Shown here in pieces: positions 1-5,995 of a stretch of 5,995 nucleotides of DNA. Position 1 is the stretch's first letter. Each line of letters starts with the position of its first letter. A program made the position numbers and the translations under genes. Below the pieces are notes generated by a model. It had not been told where the DNA came from, did not search any database, and worked only from the letters and a program-made list of their open reading frames with translations. The DNA lies in contig PARQ01000007.1 in the NCBI GenBank assembly GCA_002711555.1, positions 112,593 through 118,587 on the forward strand, written 5' to 3'. This stretch comes from Rhodospirillaceae bacterium. Its GTDB lineage: Bacteria > Pseudomonadota > Alphaproteobacteria > UBA8366.

Positions 1-395
1 CCCGGTGAGATGTCGACTTCTTTTATAGACTGAATAGGATAATTTTTGATTACTAGCCTGACGGTTAGCGCGTTATAAAGGTTGAGCCAGTAAGCAAGTT
101 GTTCGGATCTTCTGTATCGGCTAATAGTGACCGCTCCCAGATATTCTATGTAATATTTCAAATTTTTTCGGTCTGCATAGGGCACATTAGCATAATCGAT
201 GCGATTGATTCCATCTCGGCCGACTAAAACATTCCGGCTCAAGAAGGTGTTCCAAGACTGATGGTCAATGATAGTTTGCGACTGTGGAGAGTATTCTAAC
301 CACCTCTCCCACAGCTGTTTTTTAGGTGCCGCTTCGCTTATTGAAGTGAAAAAAATGACATTCCAACATATTAAAAGAATAATATGCCGGGCCAT
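1..395 (-). CDS. DUF547-domain exported protein, N-terminal part (cut by window edge)
   Basis: Reading the minus strand from the ATG at 395-393 gives an open frame of 131 codons that leaves the window at base 1, so the C-terminus is missing. The first ~22 residues look like a Sec signal peptide: a short basic start (MAR), a hydrophobic run, then a likely signal peptidase I site after SEA. No lipobox cysteine is seen, so it is probably periplasmic rather than a lipoprotein. The mature part has the DUF547 pattern: W..FL near residues 47-52, NRIDYANV at 64-71, and the hallmark EQLAYWLNLYNALTV at 98-112, followed by the YP.QSIKEV segment. DUF547 has no firmly assigned biochemical role that I know of. 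The start lies 20 bases after the typA stop, with a weak GGTGG ribosome site (407-403, spacing 7), which suggests co-transcription with typA. The family call is confident; the function is unknown. Confidence 0.85.
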   Translation of the reverse strand, partial: MARHIILLICWNVIFFTSISEAAPKKQLWERWLEYSPQSQTIIDHQSWNTFLSRNVLVGRDGINRIDYANVPYADRKNLKYYIEYLGAVTISRYRRSEQLAYWLNLYNALTVRLVIKNYPIQSIKEVDISP

Positions 396-415
396 ATCAA
401 AGCCACCAACTTGGG

Positions 416-2224
416 CTATTTTCGGGCCTCGCGCTTGCGTTCATGTGGATCAAGATATCTCTTTCTTATTCGAATTGCACTTGGTGTAACCTCGACTAGT
501 TCATCATCCGCTATGTATGCTAAGGACTGTTCTAAGCTCATGGTGGTTGCAGTTGTTAGTGTTACCGCATCATCTTTCCCAGAGGCGCGGATATTTGTCA
601 GTTGCTTTGTTTTCGTAGGATTGACTTCGAGATCAAGACCTCGCGCATGTTCGCCAATTATCATTCCCTGATATACAGGCATTCCAGCACCTATAAATAA
701 CGCACCGCGCTCCTCTAGATTCCAAAGTGCATAAGGAACCGATTTACCAGTCTCTGTCGAAATCATAACACCAGTTCGACGCGTCTCAATCTCTCCCTTG
801 AAAGGTTCGTAGCCATTGAACAACCGGTTCATAATACCAGTGCCTCGAGTATCAGTGAGAAATTCGCCGTGATACCCGATTAGCCCACGTGAGGGGGCTA
901 TAAAGGTAAGCCGTTGTTTTCCAGCGCCCGAAGGACGCATGTCCTGTAATGTTCCCTTGCGTTTATTCATTTTTTCAACAACAACGCCCGAGAATTCTTG
1001 GTCAAGGTCGATCACCACCTCCTCAACGGGCTCAATGCGACTACCTACTCCGTCCTTTTTAAATAATACTCTTGGGCGGCTAATTGAGAGCTCATAGCCT
1101 TCACGTCGCATTGTTTCAATGAGAACGGCTAGTTGTAACTCCCCACGCCCTGCAACCTCAAAAGCATTTTGGTTATCGGTTTCCGAGATACGAATCGCAA
1201 CATTTCCCTCCGCCTCGCGTTTCAAGCGGCTCCATATCATCCTAGAGGTAACCTTATTACCATCTTGCCCTGCGAGTGGAGAGTCATTTATTGAAAATGT
1301 CATTGCAAGCGTGGGAGGGTCGATGGGTTGAGAGGGAATTGGCACCCCGTAGTTTGTATCACAAATTGTATCTGCGACTGTAGCACGCTCGAAACCTGCA
1401 ATGGCAACTATGTCGCCAGGTTCGGCCTCTTCAAGGCCAACCCTATCGAGCCCTCTAAAAGCGAGCACTTTTGTGACACGAGCCTCTTCAATAACACTAG
1501 CATCACGTCCCAATGCCTTAAGAGTCGCATTTGGTTTTAAGCGGCCAGCAACGATCCGACCTGTAAGTAGCCTACCAAGATAAGGGTCGACCTCAAGCGT
1601 AGTAGCTAACATGCGAAAATTGCCATCATGTTGAATTTCTGGCGGGCTAACATGGTCACGCACCATGTCAAATAATGGTGACATGTTCTCCCGCTGCCCC
1701 TCAAGGTTATGCGCACACCAACCTTCTTTTGACGATCCGAAGAGCACAGGAAAATCAAGTTGATTTTCATCTGCATCTAAAGCTGCAAAGAGATCAAATA
1801 TCTCATTGTGAACTCTGTCGGCCTCTTGTTCAGGTCGGTCAACTTTGTTGATAAAGACAATCGGCCTGAGGCCCAACGAAAGCGCCTTTGAAAGCACAAA
1901 TTTGGTTTGAGGCATGGGGCCTTCAGCCGCATCTACGAGAACCACCACACCATCGACCATAGACAGAATCCGCTCTACCTCACCACCAAAATCTGCATGC
2001 CCAGGCGTATCGACAATATTTATACGGATGCCATCGCGTTCGACTGAAGTACATTTTGCCAAAATAGTTATGCCGCGCTCACGCTCCAGATCATTTGAGT
2101 CTAGAGCTCTCTCCGCAATGTTTTGATTTTCACGGAAAGCACCTGCTTGCTGCAGCAAACAGTCGACTAATGTCGTCTTCCCGTGATCAACATGTGCGAT
2201 GATAGCGATATTACGGAGATCCAT
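416..2224 (-). CDS. typA: TypA/BipA ribosome-associated translational GTPase
   Basis: This is a 602-residue translation-factor GTPase of normal TypA/BipA length. Its motifs are visible in order: P-loop AHVDHGKTT at 10-18, switch I ERGITI at 49-54, DTPGH at 72-76, NKVD at 126-129 and a G5-like GSSKEG at 163-168. Domain II, an EF-G-like domain III/V region and the TypA-specific C-terminal domain (ending [12 protein letters not shown] plus a basic tail) follow. TypA lacks EF-G domain IV, which agrees with the length. The family binds the ribosome in the EF-G site and is linked to 50S assembly and to growth in cold or stress; it acts in the cytoplasm. I chose the ATG at 2224 because [16 protein letters not shown] is the usual TypA N-terminus. 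An in-frame TTG at 2260 would add 12 unconserved residues. No Shine-Dalgarno sequence precedes the ATG. The gene is divergent from the leuC-like gene and is followed 20 bases later by the DUF547 gene. G5 has SSK where many relatives have SAK, a mild change. The call is very secure. Confidence 0.97.
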   Translation of the reverse strand: MDLRNIAIIAHVDHGKTTLVDCLLQQAGAFRENQNIAERALDSNDLERERGITILAKCTSVERDGIRINIVDTPGHADFGGEVERILSMVDGVVVLVDAAEGPMPQTKFVLSKALSLGLRPIVFINKVDRPEQEADRVHNEIFDLFAALDADENQLDFPVLFGSSKEGWCAHNLEGQRENMSPLFDMVRDHVSPPEIQHDGNFRMLATTLEVDPYLGRLLTGRIVAGRLKPNATLKALGRDASVIEEARVTKVLAFRGLDRVGLEEAEPGDIVAIAGFERATVADTICDTNYGVPIPSQPIDPPTLAMTFSINDSPLAGQDGNKVTSRMIWSRLKREAEGNVAIRISETDNQNAFEVAGRGELQLAVLIETMRREGYELSISRPRVLFKKDGVGSRIEPVEEVVIDLDQEFSGVVVEKMNKRKGTLQDMRPSGAGKQRLTFIAPSRGLIGYHGEFLTDTRGTGIMNRLFNGYEPFKGEIETRRTGVMISTETGKSVPYALWNLEERGALFIGAGMPVYQGMIIGEHARGLDLEVNPTKTKQLTNIRASGKDDAVTLTTATTMSLEQSLAYIADDELVEVTPSAIRIRKRYLDPHERKREARK

Positions 2225-2231
2225 ATTGGGG

Positions 2232-2260
2232 GATATACCGATGCAACGCACTAACCGCAA
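2232..2260 (-). promoter_or_regulatory. Candidate typA promoter very close to the start codon
   Basis: On the minus strand TTGCGG (2260-2255) and TATATC (2237-2232) are separated by exactly 17 bases. They match the sigma-70 consensus at 3 of 6 and 4 of 6 positions. If used, transcription would start near 2225, practically at the typA ATG (2224), giving a leaderless or nearly leaderless mRNA. That would agree with the absence of a ribosome-binding site before this ATG (the bases just upstream are C-rich). The match is modest and could be chance. Confidence 0.3.
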
Positions 2261-2301
2261 GCGAAGCTTTTGAATAATTCACCTTAAAATTATGTCGAAA
2301 C

Positions 2302-2330
2302 TTGCCCTACTTAACTAGCTGGGCGATAAA
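2302..2330 (+). promoter_or_regulatory. Candidate promoter for the leuC-leuD-like operon
   Basis: TTGCCC (2302-2307) and GATAAA (2325-2330) lie 17 bases apart on the plus strand. Each matches 4 of 6 sigma-70 consensus positions. Transcription would begin near 2337, leaving a leader of about 23 bases that still contains the AAGGAGG ribosome site. The spacer carries the inverted repeat listed at 2304-2324. This is a visual match only; no start-site data are available. Confidence 0.35.
2304..2324. repeat. Short inverted repeat GCCC-N13-GGGC, possible operator
   Basis: GCCC at 2304-2307 and GGGC at 2321-2324 form an interrupted inverted repeat inside the spacer of the candidate plus-strand promoter. 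A dimeric regulator bound here could block RNA polymerase. Arms of only four bases occur often by chance, and no regulator gene is present in the window, so this is a weak suggestion. Confidence 0.2.
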
Positions 2331-2340
2331 CATGGCAAGC

Positions 2341-2347
2341 AAGGAGG
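2341..2347 (+). promoter_or_regulatory. Ribosome-binding site of the leuC-like gene
   Basis: AAGGAGG at 2341-2347 is a near-perfect Shine-Dalgarno sequence, 12 bases upstream of the ATG at 2360. That spacing is longer than usual but still workable. A second, weaker AGGA (2354-2357) sits immediately before the ATG and is too close to be useful. No other in-frame start suits the strong site, so it supports ATG 2360. Confidence 0.6.
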
Positions 2348-2359
2348 CAAAGCAGGATC

Positions 2360-3760
2360 ATGCCAGGCAAAACACTGTTTGACAAAATTTGGGATAGCCA
2401 TGTAGTAGCTGAAGAGGAAGGCGAAACACTTGTATACGTTGATCGCCTATTGGTCCATGAGGGATCGCGGCATTCTTTCTCAATGTTACGCAACATCGAG
2501 ATGCCCCTATATAGAGCAGAACAGGTATTCGGCTTTGCCGACCACTACATGCCAACGGAGACAACAGAGGGCGGCATCTCGGGGGTAAGAGATAACAAAA
2601 TTCGGGGAATGCTTGAACTTATGGAGCAAAACACATCTGAAGTCGGAGTACGCTATTTCGGCTTTCATGACCCCGATCAAGGAATTTTACATGTAGTTCC
2701 GCCGGAACAGGGTATTTCGCAACCCGGTATTTTTCTGTGCGGAGCAGACTCACACACATCGACACATGGTGCATTTGGTAGCATCTCTTTCGGAGTCGGA
2801 GCATCTGAGGCAGGACATATCATGGCCACTCAATGCCTTTGGCAACAGCGCCCCTCGCCCTTAAGAATGAATATTGATGGAACACTACCGTTTGGAGTTC
2901 ATGCCAAAGATATAATATTAGGGGTTATTGCAAAATTTGGAGTTGGTATAGGTGTAGGTAAGGCAATCGAGTTTGCCGGTTCCTGTATAGAGGGACTAAG
3001 CATGGAACAACGAATGACAGTTTGCAACATGACAATTGAAGCAGCTGGCCGCATGGGCATGATTGCTCCAGATGAAACAACATATGAGTATATGGAAGGT
3101 CGCCCTTACGTACCAAAGGGGAGACTATGGAAAGATGCTGTTGAATATTGGAGCTCCCTTCCCAGCGATGAGGATGCTGTATTCGAAAATGAAGAGACGC
3201 TTGACGTGGAGAAATTAGATCCAATGGTTACTTGGGGGACTAATCCGGAGATGACGCTACCGATCACCGGGACTATTCCTTCTCCCGAAGATGCTGAGAA
3301 TGAGGACCAGCGTCGTGAAATTCAGGTGGCACTTGATTATATGGACCTACAACCGGGCATGTGTATGGAAGAAATAGAAATTGAACGGGTTTTCATAGGA
3401 TCGTGTACAAATTCACGCATTGAGGACATACGCGCCGCAGCAGAAGTAGCTGCAAAAGGTACTGCGAAAGTTGAAGCGTGGGTAGTCCCCGGATCAAAGT
3501 CAATTAAGCGTCAAGCGGAAGCAGAAGGCTTAGATCAGATTTTCATTGATTCCGGTTTTGATTGGCGTGAACCTGGGTGTTCGCTTTGCACTGCGTTAAA
3601 CGGTGACTTATTAAATGATGGACAGCGCTGCGTCTCAACATCAAACCGTAACTTCAAAGGGCGTCAGGGGCCGAACGGCAAAACACATCTCGCAAGTCCC
3701 GCCATGGCAGCGGCAGCGGCAATAACCGGAAAGCTTACCGATGTTCGTACCTTGGAGTAA
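2360..3760 (+). CDS. LeuC-type large subunit of a 3-isopropylmalate dehydratase-family hydro-lyase (probable paralogue)
   Basis: The product has 466 residues, the same length as typical bacterial LeuC. It belongs to the aconitase superfamily, whose members carry a 4Fe-4S cluster and interconvert hydroxy-diacids through an unsaturated intermediate. The N-terminus TLFDKIWDSHVV is LeuC-like. The substrate and cluster motif DSHTSTHGAFG is at 130-140, MTVCNMTIEA at 219-228 and APDETTYEY at 236-244. The three cluster cysteines are present: C349 in GSCTNSRIEDIRAA, and C407 and C410 in EPGCSLC. The end has STSNRNFKGRQG and SPAMAAAAA. Several usually constant places differ: FADHYMPT instead of a DHNVPT-type motif, GASEAGHIMATQ instead of GTSEVEHVLATQ, and FGVGIGVGKAIEF (193-205) instead of the GTAGGTG stretch. 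The leuD-like partner follows 10 bases later. No leuA or leuB is in view, and the facing genes are CoA-linked. I read it as a catalytically competent LeuC paralogue with uncertain substrate; true LeuC is possible. Confidence 0.9.
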   Translation: MPGKTLFDKIWDSHVVAEEEGETLVYVDRLLVHEGSRHSFSMLRNIEMPLYRAEQVFGFADHYMPTETTEGGISGVRDNKIRGMLELMEQNTSEVGVRYFGFHDPDQGILHVVPPEQGISQPGIFLCGADSHTSTHGAFGSISFGVGASEAGHIMATQCLWQQRPSPLRMNIDGTLPFGVHAKDIILGVIAKFGVGIGVGKAIEFAGSCIEGLSMEQRMTVCNMTIEAAGRMGMIAPDETTYEYMEGRPYVPKGRLWKDAVEYWSSLPSDEDAVFENEETLDVEKLDPMVTWGTNPEMTLPITGTIPSPEDAENEDQRREIQVALDYMDLQPGMCMEEIEIERVFIGSCTNSRIEDIRAAAEVAAKGTAKVEAWVVPGSKSIKRQAEAEGLDQIFIDSGFDWREPGCSLCTALNGDLLNDGQRCVSTSNRNFKGRQGPNGKTHLASPAMAAAAAITGKLTDVRTLE

Positions 3761-3770
3761 ATAAACAAAA

Positions 3771-4400
3771 ATGAAATCATTCACAAAATTAACCGCGATC
3801 GCATGTCCATTTGATGAAATAAACGTGGACACTAATCAGCTTTGTCCCACCCGTTTCAATAAGCTTCCTATCGGGGATCCATATTTAAGAAAGGTAATGT
3901 TCCATGACCAACGATTCACTCACGATGGCAAACCGAGAAATACCGATTTCATATTCAATCGAGAGCCCTACAACAAAGCTGAAATTATAGTTGCCGATCA
4001 AAACTGGGGGATTGGGTCAAGTCGTGAAAGCGCAGTTTACGCCATGGCATCATTCGGCATAAAATCTGTTATCGCAGCTAGTTTTGGTGATATTCACTAT
4101 AATAATATGACTAAGAACGGTTTGTGCCCCGTACAGCTTAGCCAAGATGCATGCCATGAGATTCGCTCGCTGCTTCTCGAAAACATTGGTGCCGAAATAA
4201 CTGTAGACCTCGAGGAATTGAAAGTCATAGCACCTGATGGAACTGAATATGAATTTGACATGCATCCACTAAAGAGACGCTGCCTTATACAAGGTTTGGA
4301 CGATATATCGCTTACAAAGCAGTACATGGATGCCATTAAATCTTTTGAGGCAAGTCATCATAAGGCAAGGCCATTCTTGATGGTACAAAAGCCAACTTAG
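3771..4400 (+). CDS. LeuD-type small subunit of the same hydro-lyase
   Basis: The product has 209 residues, close to the ~200 of bacterial LeuD. It is the swivelling small subunit that closes the active site over the LeuC-type partner. Visible signs are a LeuD N-terminus (FTKLTAIACPFDEINVDTNQ, with NVDT at 18-21), the active-site loop GIGSSRES at 80-87 with the key S-S-R, and ASFGDIHYNNMTKNGLCPV at 103-121. In leucine-pathway LeuD these read roughly NVDTDQI, G(C/S)GSSREH and PSFADIFYNN. The D-to-N change after DT, the isoleucine in the loop and the serine after SSRE all set it apart. The start at 3771 is 10 bases after the leuC-like stop. The only ribosome-site candidate is GGAG (3754-3757) overlapping the end of the upstream gene, so translational coupling is likely. 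The last ~25 residues are a variable tail. The subunit pairing is secure; the substrate is not known. Confidence 0.9.
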   Translation: MKSFTKLTAIACPFDEINVDTNQLCPTRFNKLPIGDPYLRKVMFHDQRFTHDGKPRNTDFIFNREPYNKAEIIVADQNWGIGSSRESAVYAMASFGIKSVIAASFGDIHYNNMTKNGLCPVQLSQDACHEIRSLLLENIGAEITVDLEELKVIAPDGTEYEFDMHPLKRRCLIQGLDDISLTKQYMDAIKSFEASHHKARPFLMVQKPT

Positions 4401-4537
4401 CTTGTGTTGTAATATGGGATATATAGATTATTGACTGACACAATATATTTTAATGGGATAATTACAGAGGGATAGTGGCAACGTCCGCTCCCTGTTCGAA
4501 ACCGCATATACTAATTTTCATATCTAAAAAAAGCAGA
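4401..4537. other. Convergent intergenic gap with no gene
   Basis: This 137-base gap lies between the converging leuD-like and CoA-transferase genes. It holds an AT-rich left part with an 8-base direct repeat ATGGGATA (4414-4421 and 4453-4460), an imperfect GC-rich hairpin (4468-4493, listed separately), and a run of seven A on the plus strand (4526-4532, T on the minus strand) 5 bases beyond the CoA-transferase stop. I see no coding region or tRNA. Confidence 0.6.
4468..4493. terminator. Imperfect hairpin, possible shared transcription terminator
   Basis: AGTGG (4474-4478) pairs with CCGCT (4485-4489) around a 6-base loop, with one G-T pair. After a 2-base bulge (4472-4473), AGGG without the bulge continues as A4468-T4493 and GGG (4469-4471) with CCC (4490-4492). 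This gives about nine pairs between two convergent genes, a natural place for a bidirectional terminator. Neither side has a clean T-run straight after the stem, so it is not a textbook intrinsic terminator. It could also be a dispersed intergenic palindrome. Confidence 0.3.
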
Positions 4538-5758
4538 TCACGCCTCCTCCGCGCCTACATCCTTTGCAAAATGTTCTGCCTCTTCTTTATCCCAACCAAG
4601 CCAGTCTTCTAGCACCTCCGCTGTATGCTGGCCCAAGAGTGGTGGAGGAAAGAATTCTGTCTCTTCCATGGTCGTAATCCATGGGGGCCCAATGATGCGT
4701 ATCCGCCCGGATTTTGGGTGGTAAAGATTTCTTATAAGTCCCCTATGGGCTACCTGACAATCTGCATGAGCCCCACCATAATCTAAAACTTTTGAGACGG
4801 GCACACGCTCTGCATCCAATAATGTAATCCACTCATCAGCTGTGCGTGTCTGAATTACCTCCCGAACCATCTCATTCACTTCGTCCCGCCGTTCTGTGCG
4901 CTGAGCAATAGTGCGTAGACTTTCGTCCAGTCCCCATTCCGGCTTACCAAGCGCGCGACAAATTCCTGACCAAAACCCATCATTGTGACAGATTATGCTG
5001 ACATACTGACCATCACTAGCCCTGTATATATCGGAAGGTGCGCGAAGGGGGTTTGCATTGCCTACTCTCGGCGGTTGCTCATTTGCGTTCAACGTTTGAC
5101 CCATGCGCGGACCAAGAGCTGCTATCATAGCATCTTGCATGCTTATATCGATATGCTGCCCCTCGCCATCTCGTTCTGCTACACGAATTGCGTTTACGAT
5201 TGCATACGCAGCATTCATTCCAGCAATAGCATCCGCCACAGGCGCACCAATTTGCATTGGCTCTCCGGAGGGTTCGCCTGTAACACTCATTAACCCAGAA
5301 GCAGCTTGGATAATTGGATCAAGCGCGGGCCTATTACGATTTGGTCCGGTCTGTCCGAAACCCGAAATCGAGCAGTACACTAAACGGGGATTAACAGCTT
5401 TGAGTTTCTTCCAGCCGAGCCCTAGAACTTCAACTTTCCCCGGAGCATAGTTTTCGACGAACACATTGGCTTCCCTTACAAGTGCCTGAGCAATTTTCTG
5501 ATGACGTCGCTCCTTTAAATCAAGTGCAATGCTCTTACGTGATCTATTGTTCGCAAAAAAATAGTCTTGATCTTCTGATTTTCTACCTTTGTAAGGACCC
5601 ATGTGGCGTGTATCATCACCCAGGTGGGCGCGCTCGATTTTAATTAGTTCGGCCCCCATATCCGCCAACATCGTAGAACAAAATGGTCCAGCGATCACTT
5701 GAGTCATATCAACCACCCGAATGCCATCAAGCGGTGGAAGTGCTTTTTTCCCATTCAT
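4538..5758 (-). CDS. Class III (CaiB/BaiF) CoA-transferase
   Basis: The product is a 406-residue family III CoA-transferase, the usual length. Such enzymes move CoA between carboxylic acids (formate/oxalate, carnitine, succinate/citramalate, mesaconate and others), forming an acyl-aspartyl intermediate in an interlocked dimer. The N-terminal motif PLDGIRVVDMTQVIAGPF and GAELIKIE are classic. ENYAPG and LVYCSISGFGQTGP follow. The aspartate in APVADAIAG (D176 from this start) aligns by eye with the catalytic Asp169 of formyl-CoA transferase. HIDISMQDA and the C-terminal PPLLGQHTAEVL also fit. I prefer the ATG at 5758: GAAAGG (5773-5768) lies 9 bases upstream and the conserved domain begins soon after. 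The ATG at 5776 (412 residues) is an alternative with a poorer ribosome site. The gene directly follows a crotonase-like fragment and converges on the LeuCD-type operon, which suggests acyl-CoA or dicarboxylate metabolism. The specific acids cannot be read from the sequence. Confidence 0.93.
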   Translation of the reverse strand: MNGKKALPPLDGIRVVDMTQVIAGPFCSTMLADMGAELIKIERAHLGDDTRHMGPYKGRKSEDQDYFFANNRSRKSIALDLKERRHQKIAQALVREANVFVENYAPGKVEVLGLGWKKLKAVNPRLVYCSISGFGQTGPNRNRPALDPIIQAASGLMSVTGEPSGEPMQIGAPVADAIAGMNAAYAIVNAIRVAERDGEGQHIDISMQDAMIAALGPRMGQTLNANEQPPRVGNANPLRAPSDIYRASDGQYVSIICHNDGFWSGICRALGKPEWGLDESLRTIAQRTERRDEVNEMVREVIQTRTADEWITLLDAERVPVSKVLDYGGAHADCQVAHRGLIRNLYHPKSGRIRIIGPPWITTMEETEFFPPPLLGQHTAEVLEDWLGWDKEEAEHFAKDVGAEEA

Positions 5759-5763
5759 TCCGA

Positions 5764-5940
5764 TCAACCTTTCCATGACGACAGACGTTTTCCGCGAAAG
5801 GCATCAATTCTCTGTTTTAAGTCTTCACTATGCAACCCGCGATTAGCTATATCTTGCGCAAGATACACTTGTTCACGGTTGTTCACGTCCCAACCCTGTC
5901 TCGCGGCTTCTTTAATCCCCTGATAAGTAATGAGTTGCAC
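5764..5940 (-). pseudogene. C-terminal remnant resembling an enoyl-CoA hydratase/isomerase (crotonase family)
   Basis: Minus-strand translation from the GTG at 5940 to the TGA at 5766-5764 gives 58 residues. They resemble the last helices of crotonase-family proteins: VQLITYQGIKEAARQG, then a segment ending SEDLKQRIDAFRGKR and a WKG terminus, like the family's usual (S)EDxxEGxxAFxEKRxPxWKG ending. A full crotonase needs about 260 residues, including the oxyanion-hole region, which is absent here. An in-frame TGA (5943-5941) comes just before the GTG, and the other two minus frames also have stops between 5941 and 5995, so a single simple frameshift inside the window does not restore the gene. 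No good ribosome site precedes the GTG. The end lies 5 bases before the preferred CoA-transferase ATG, a spacing typical of an operon, so the two probably once formed an acyl-CoA unit. A sequencing error or an assembly edge could also explain it. The family assignment is by resemblance only. Confidence 0.5.
5768..5773 (-). promoter_or_regulatory. Ribosome-binding site deciding the CoA-transferase start
   Basis: On the minus strand GAAAGG (5773-5768) lies 9 bases before the ATG at 5758. It falls within the last codons of the crotonase-like fragment. This favours 5758 over the upstream in-frame ATG at 5776, which overlaps the fragment by 13 bases and has no comparable site. Confidence 0.45.
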
Positions 5941-5995
5941 TCAACTCACATTGTTTAAAACCATAGCACCTTAACTTTGGCTATCACTGAGAGCT

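Larger units (their letters stand above)
2225..2359. promoter_or_regulatory. Divergent intergenic promoter region between typA and the leuC-like gene
   Basis: This 135-base gap separates two divergently oriented genes, so it must hold the 5' control signals of both transcription units unless either is read from further away. It is more AT-rich in its middle (about 2268-2300) than the genes on either side. Candidate promoters for each strand and a small inverted repeat are listed separately. I see no riboswitch fold, attenuator or leucine-rich leader peptide, so there is no sign of classical leucine attenuation. Confidence 0.7.

Noticed and set aside
268..671. Plus-strand open frames across the DUF547 and typA ends
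   Set aside because: They are antisense to well-supported genes, have no recognisable domain and no ribosome site.
2222..2260. TTG at 2260 as the typA start
   Set aside because: The extra 12 residues are unconserved, and the family's N-terminus fits the ATG at 2224 with the P-loop at the usual place.
2332..2382. Small plus-strand reading frame of 16 codons with its own ATG ahead of the leuC-like gene
   Set aside because: It has no ribosome site of its own, overlaps the leuC-like start out of frame and lacks a leucine-rich run, so it is not a leucine attenuation leader.
4414..4460. Direct repeat ATGGGATA as a mobile-element target duplication
   Set aside because: Only eight AT-rich bases, 31 bases apart, with no terminal inverted repeats or transposase sequence between them.
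4485..4510. GTTCGAA motif resembling a tRNA T-loop
   Set aside because: The flanking five-base arms do not pair as a T-stem, and no acceptor, D or anticodon arm can be found nearby.
4526..4532. Seven-T run (minus strand) just after the CoA-transferase stop as an intrinsic terminator
   Set aside because: No convincing stem precedes the run; the best pairing is two or three bases with a wobble.
5103..5450. 115-codon plus-strand open frame inside the CoA-transferase
   Set aside because: It is antisense to a strongly conserved gene; its composition reflects the complement of that gene and no family motif is visible.

Overview
This window looks like a chromosomal piece of a bacterium, most likely an alphaproteobacterium or a close relative. 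The main clue is the TypA/BipA C-terminus, which has the [16 protein letters not shown] ending common in that class. A TypA gene next to a DUF547 gene, and a LeuCD paralogue near acyl-CoA genes, fit the same picture. Base composition looks slightly AT-rich by eye. I see no rRNA, tRNA, CRISPR array, transposase or integrase, so taxonomy is an inference from protein resemblance only.

Layout from left to right. (1) Minus strand, 1-395: the 5' part of a gene for an exported DUF547 protein, running off the left edge. (2) Minus strand, 416-2224: typA/bipA, a complete ribosome-associated GTPase 20 bases upstream of the DUF547 gene and probably co-transcribed with it. (3) 2225-2359: a divergent promoter region. 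(4) Plus strand, 2360-3760 and 3771-4400: a two-gene operon for the large and small subunits of a LeuCD-type hydro-lyase (isopropylmalate isomerase family, 4Fe-4S). (5) 4401-4537: a convergent intergenic gap with an imperfect hairpin. (6) Minus strand, 4538-5758: a complete class III (CaiB/BaiF) CoA-transferase. (7) Minus strand, 5764-5940: a 58-codon stretch resembling only the C-terminal end of an enoyl-CoA hydratase/isomerase, with stops in all three frames just upstream, so probably a decayed gene. (8) 5941-5995: nothing recognisable.

The left half is housekeeping: translation and stress GTPase plus an envelope protein. The right half is metabolic. LeuC and LeuD keep the iron-sulfur ligands and the core active-site motifs, but both depart from leucine-pathway enzymes at several conserved places. 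They face a CoA-transferase and a crotonase remnant rather than leuA or leuB. My working inference is that this LeuCD pair hydrates, dehydrates or isomerises a small branched or C5 dicarboxylate (for example citramalate, citraconate, mesaconate or another methyl-substituted malate) that the CoA-transferase can activate to a thioester. The sequence alone does not prove this; ordinary leucine biosynthesis remains the main alternative. I found no clearly unprecedented system here.
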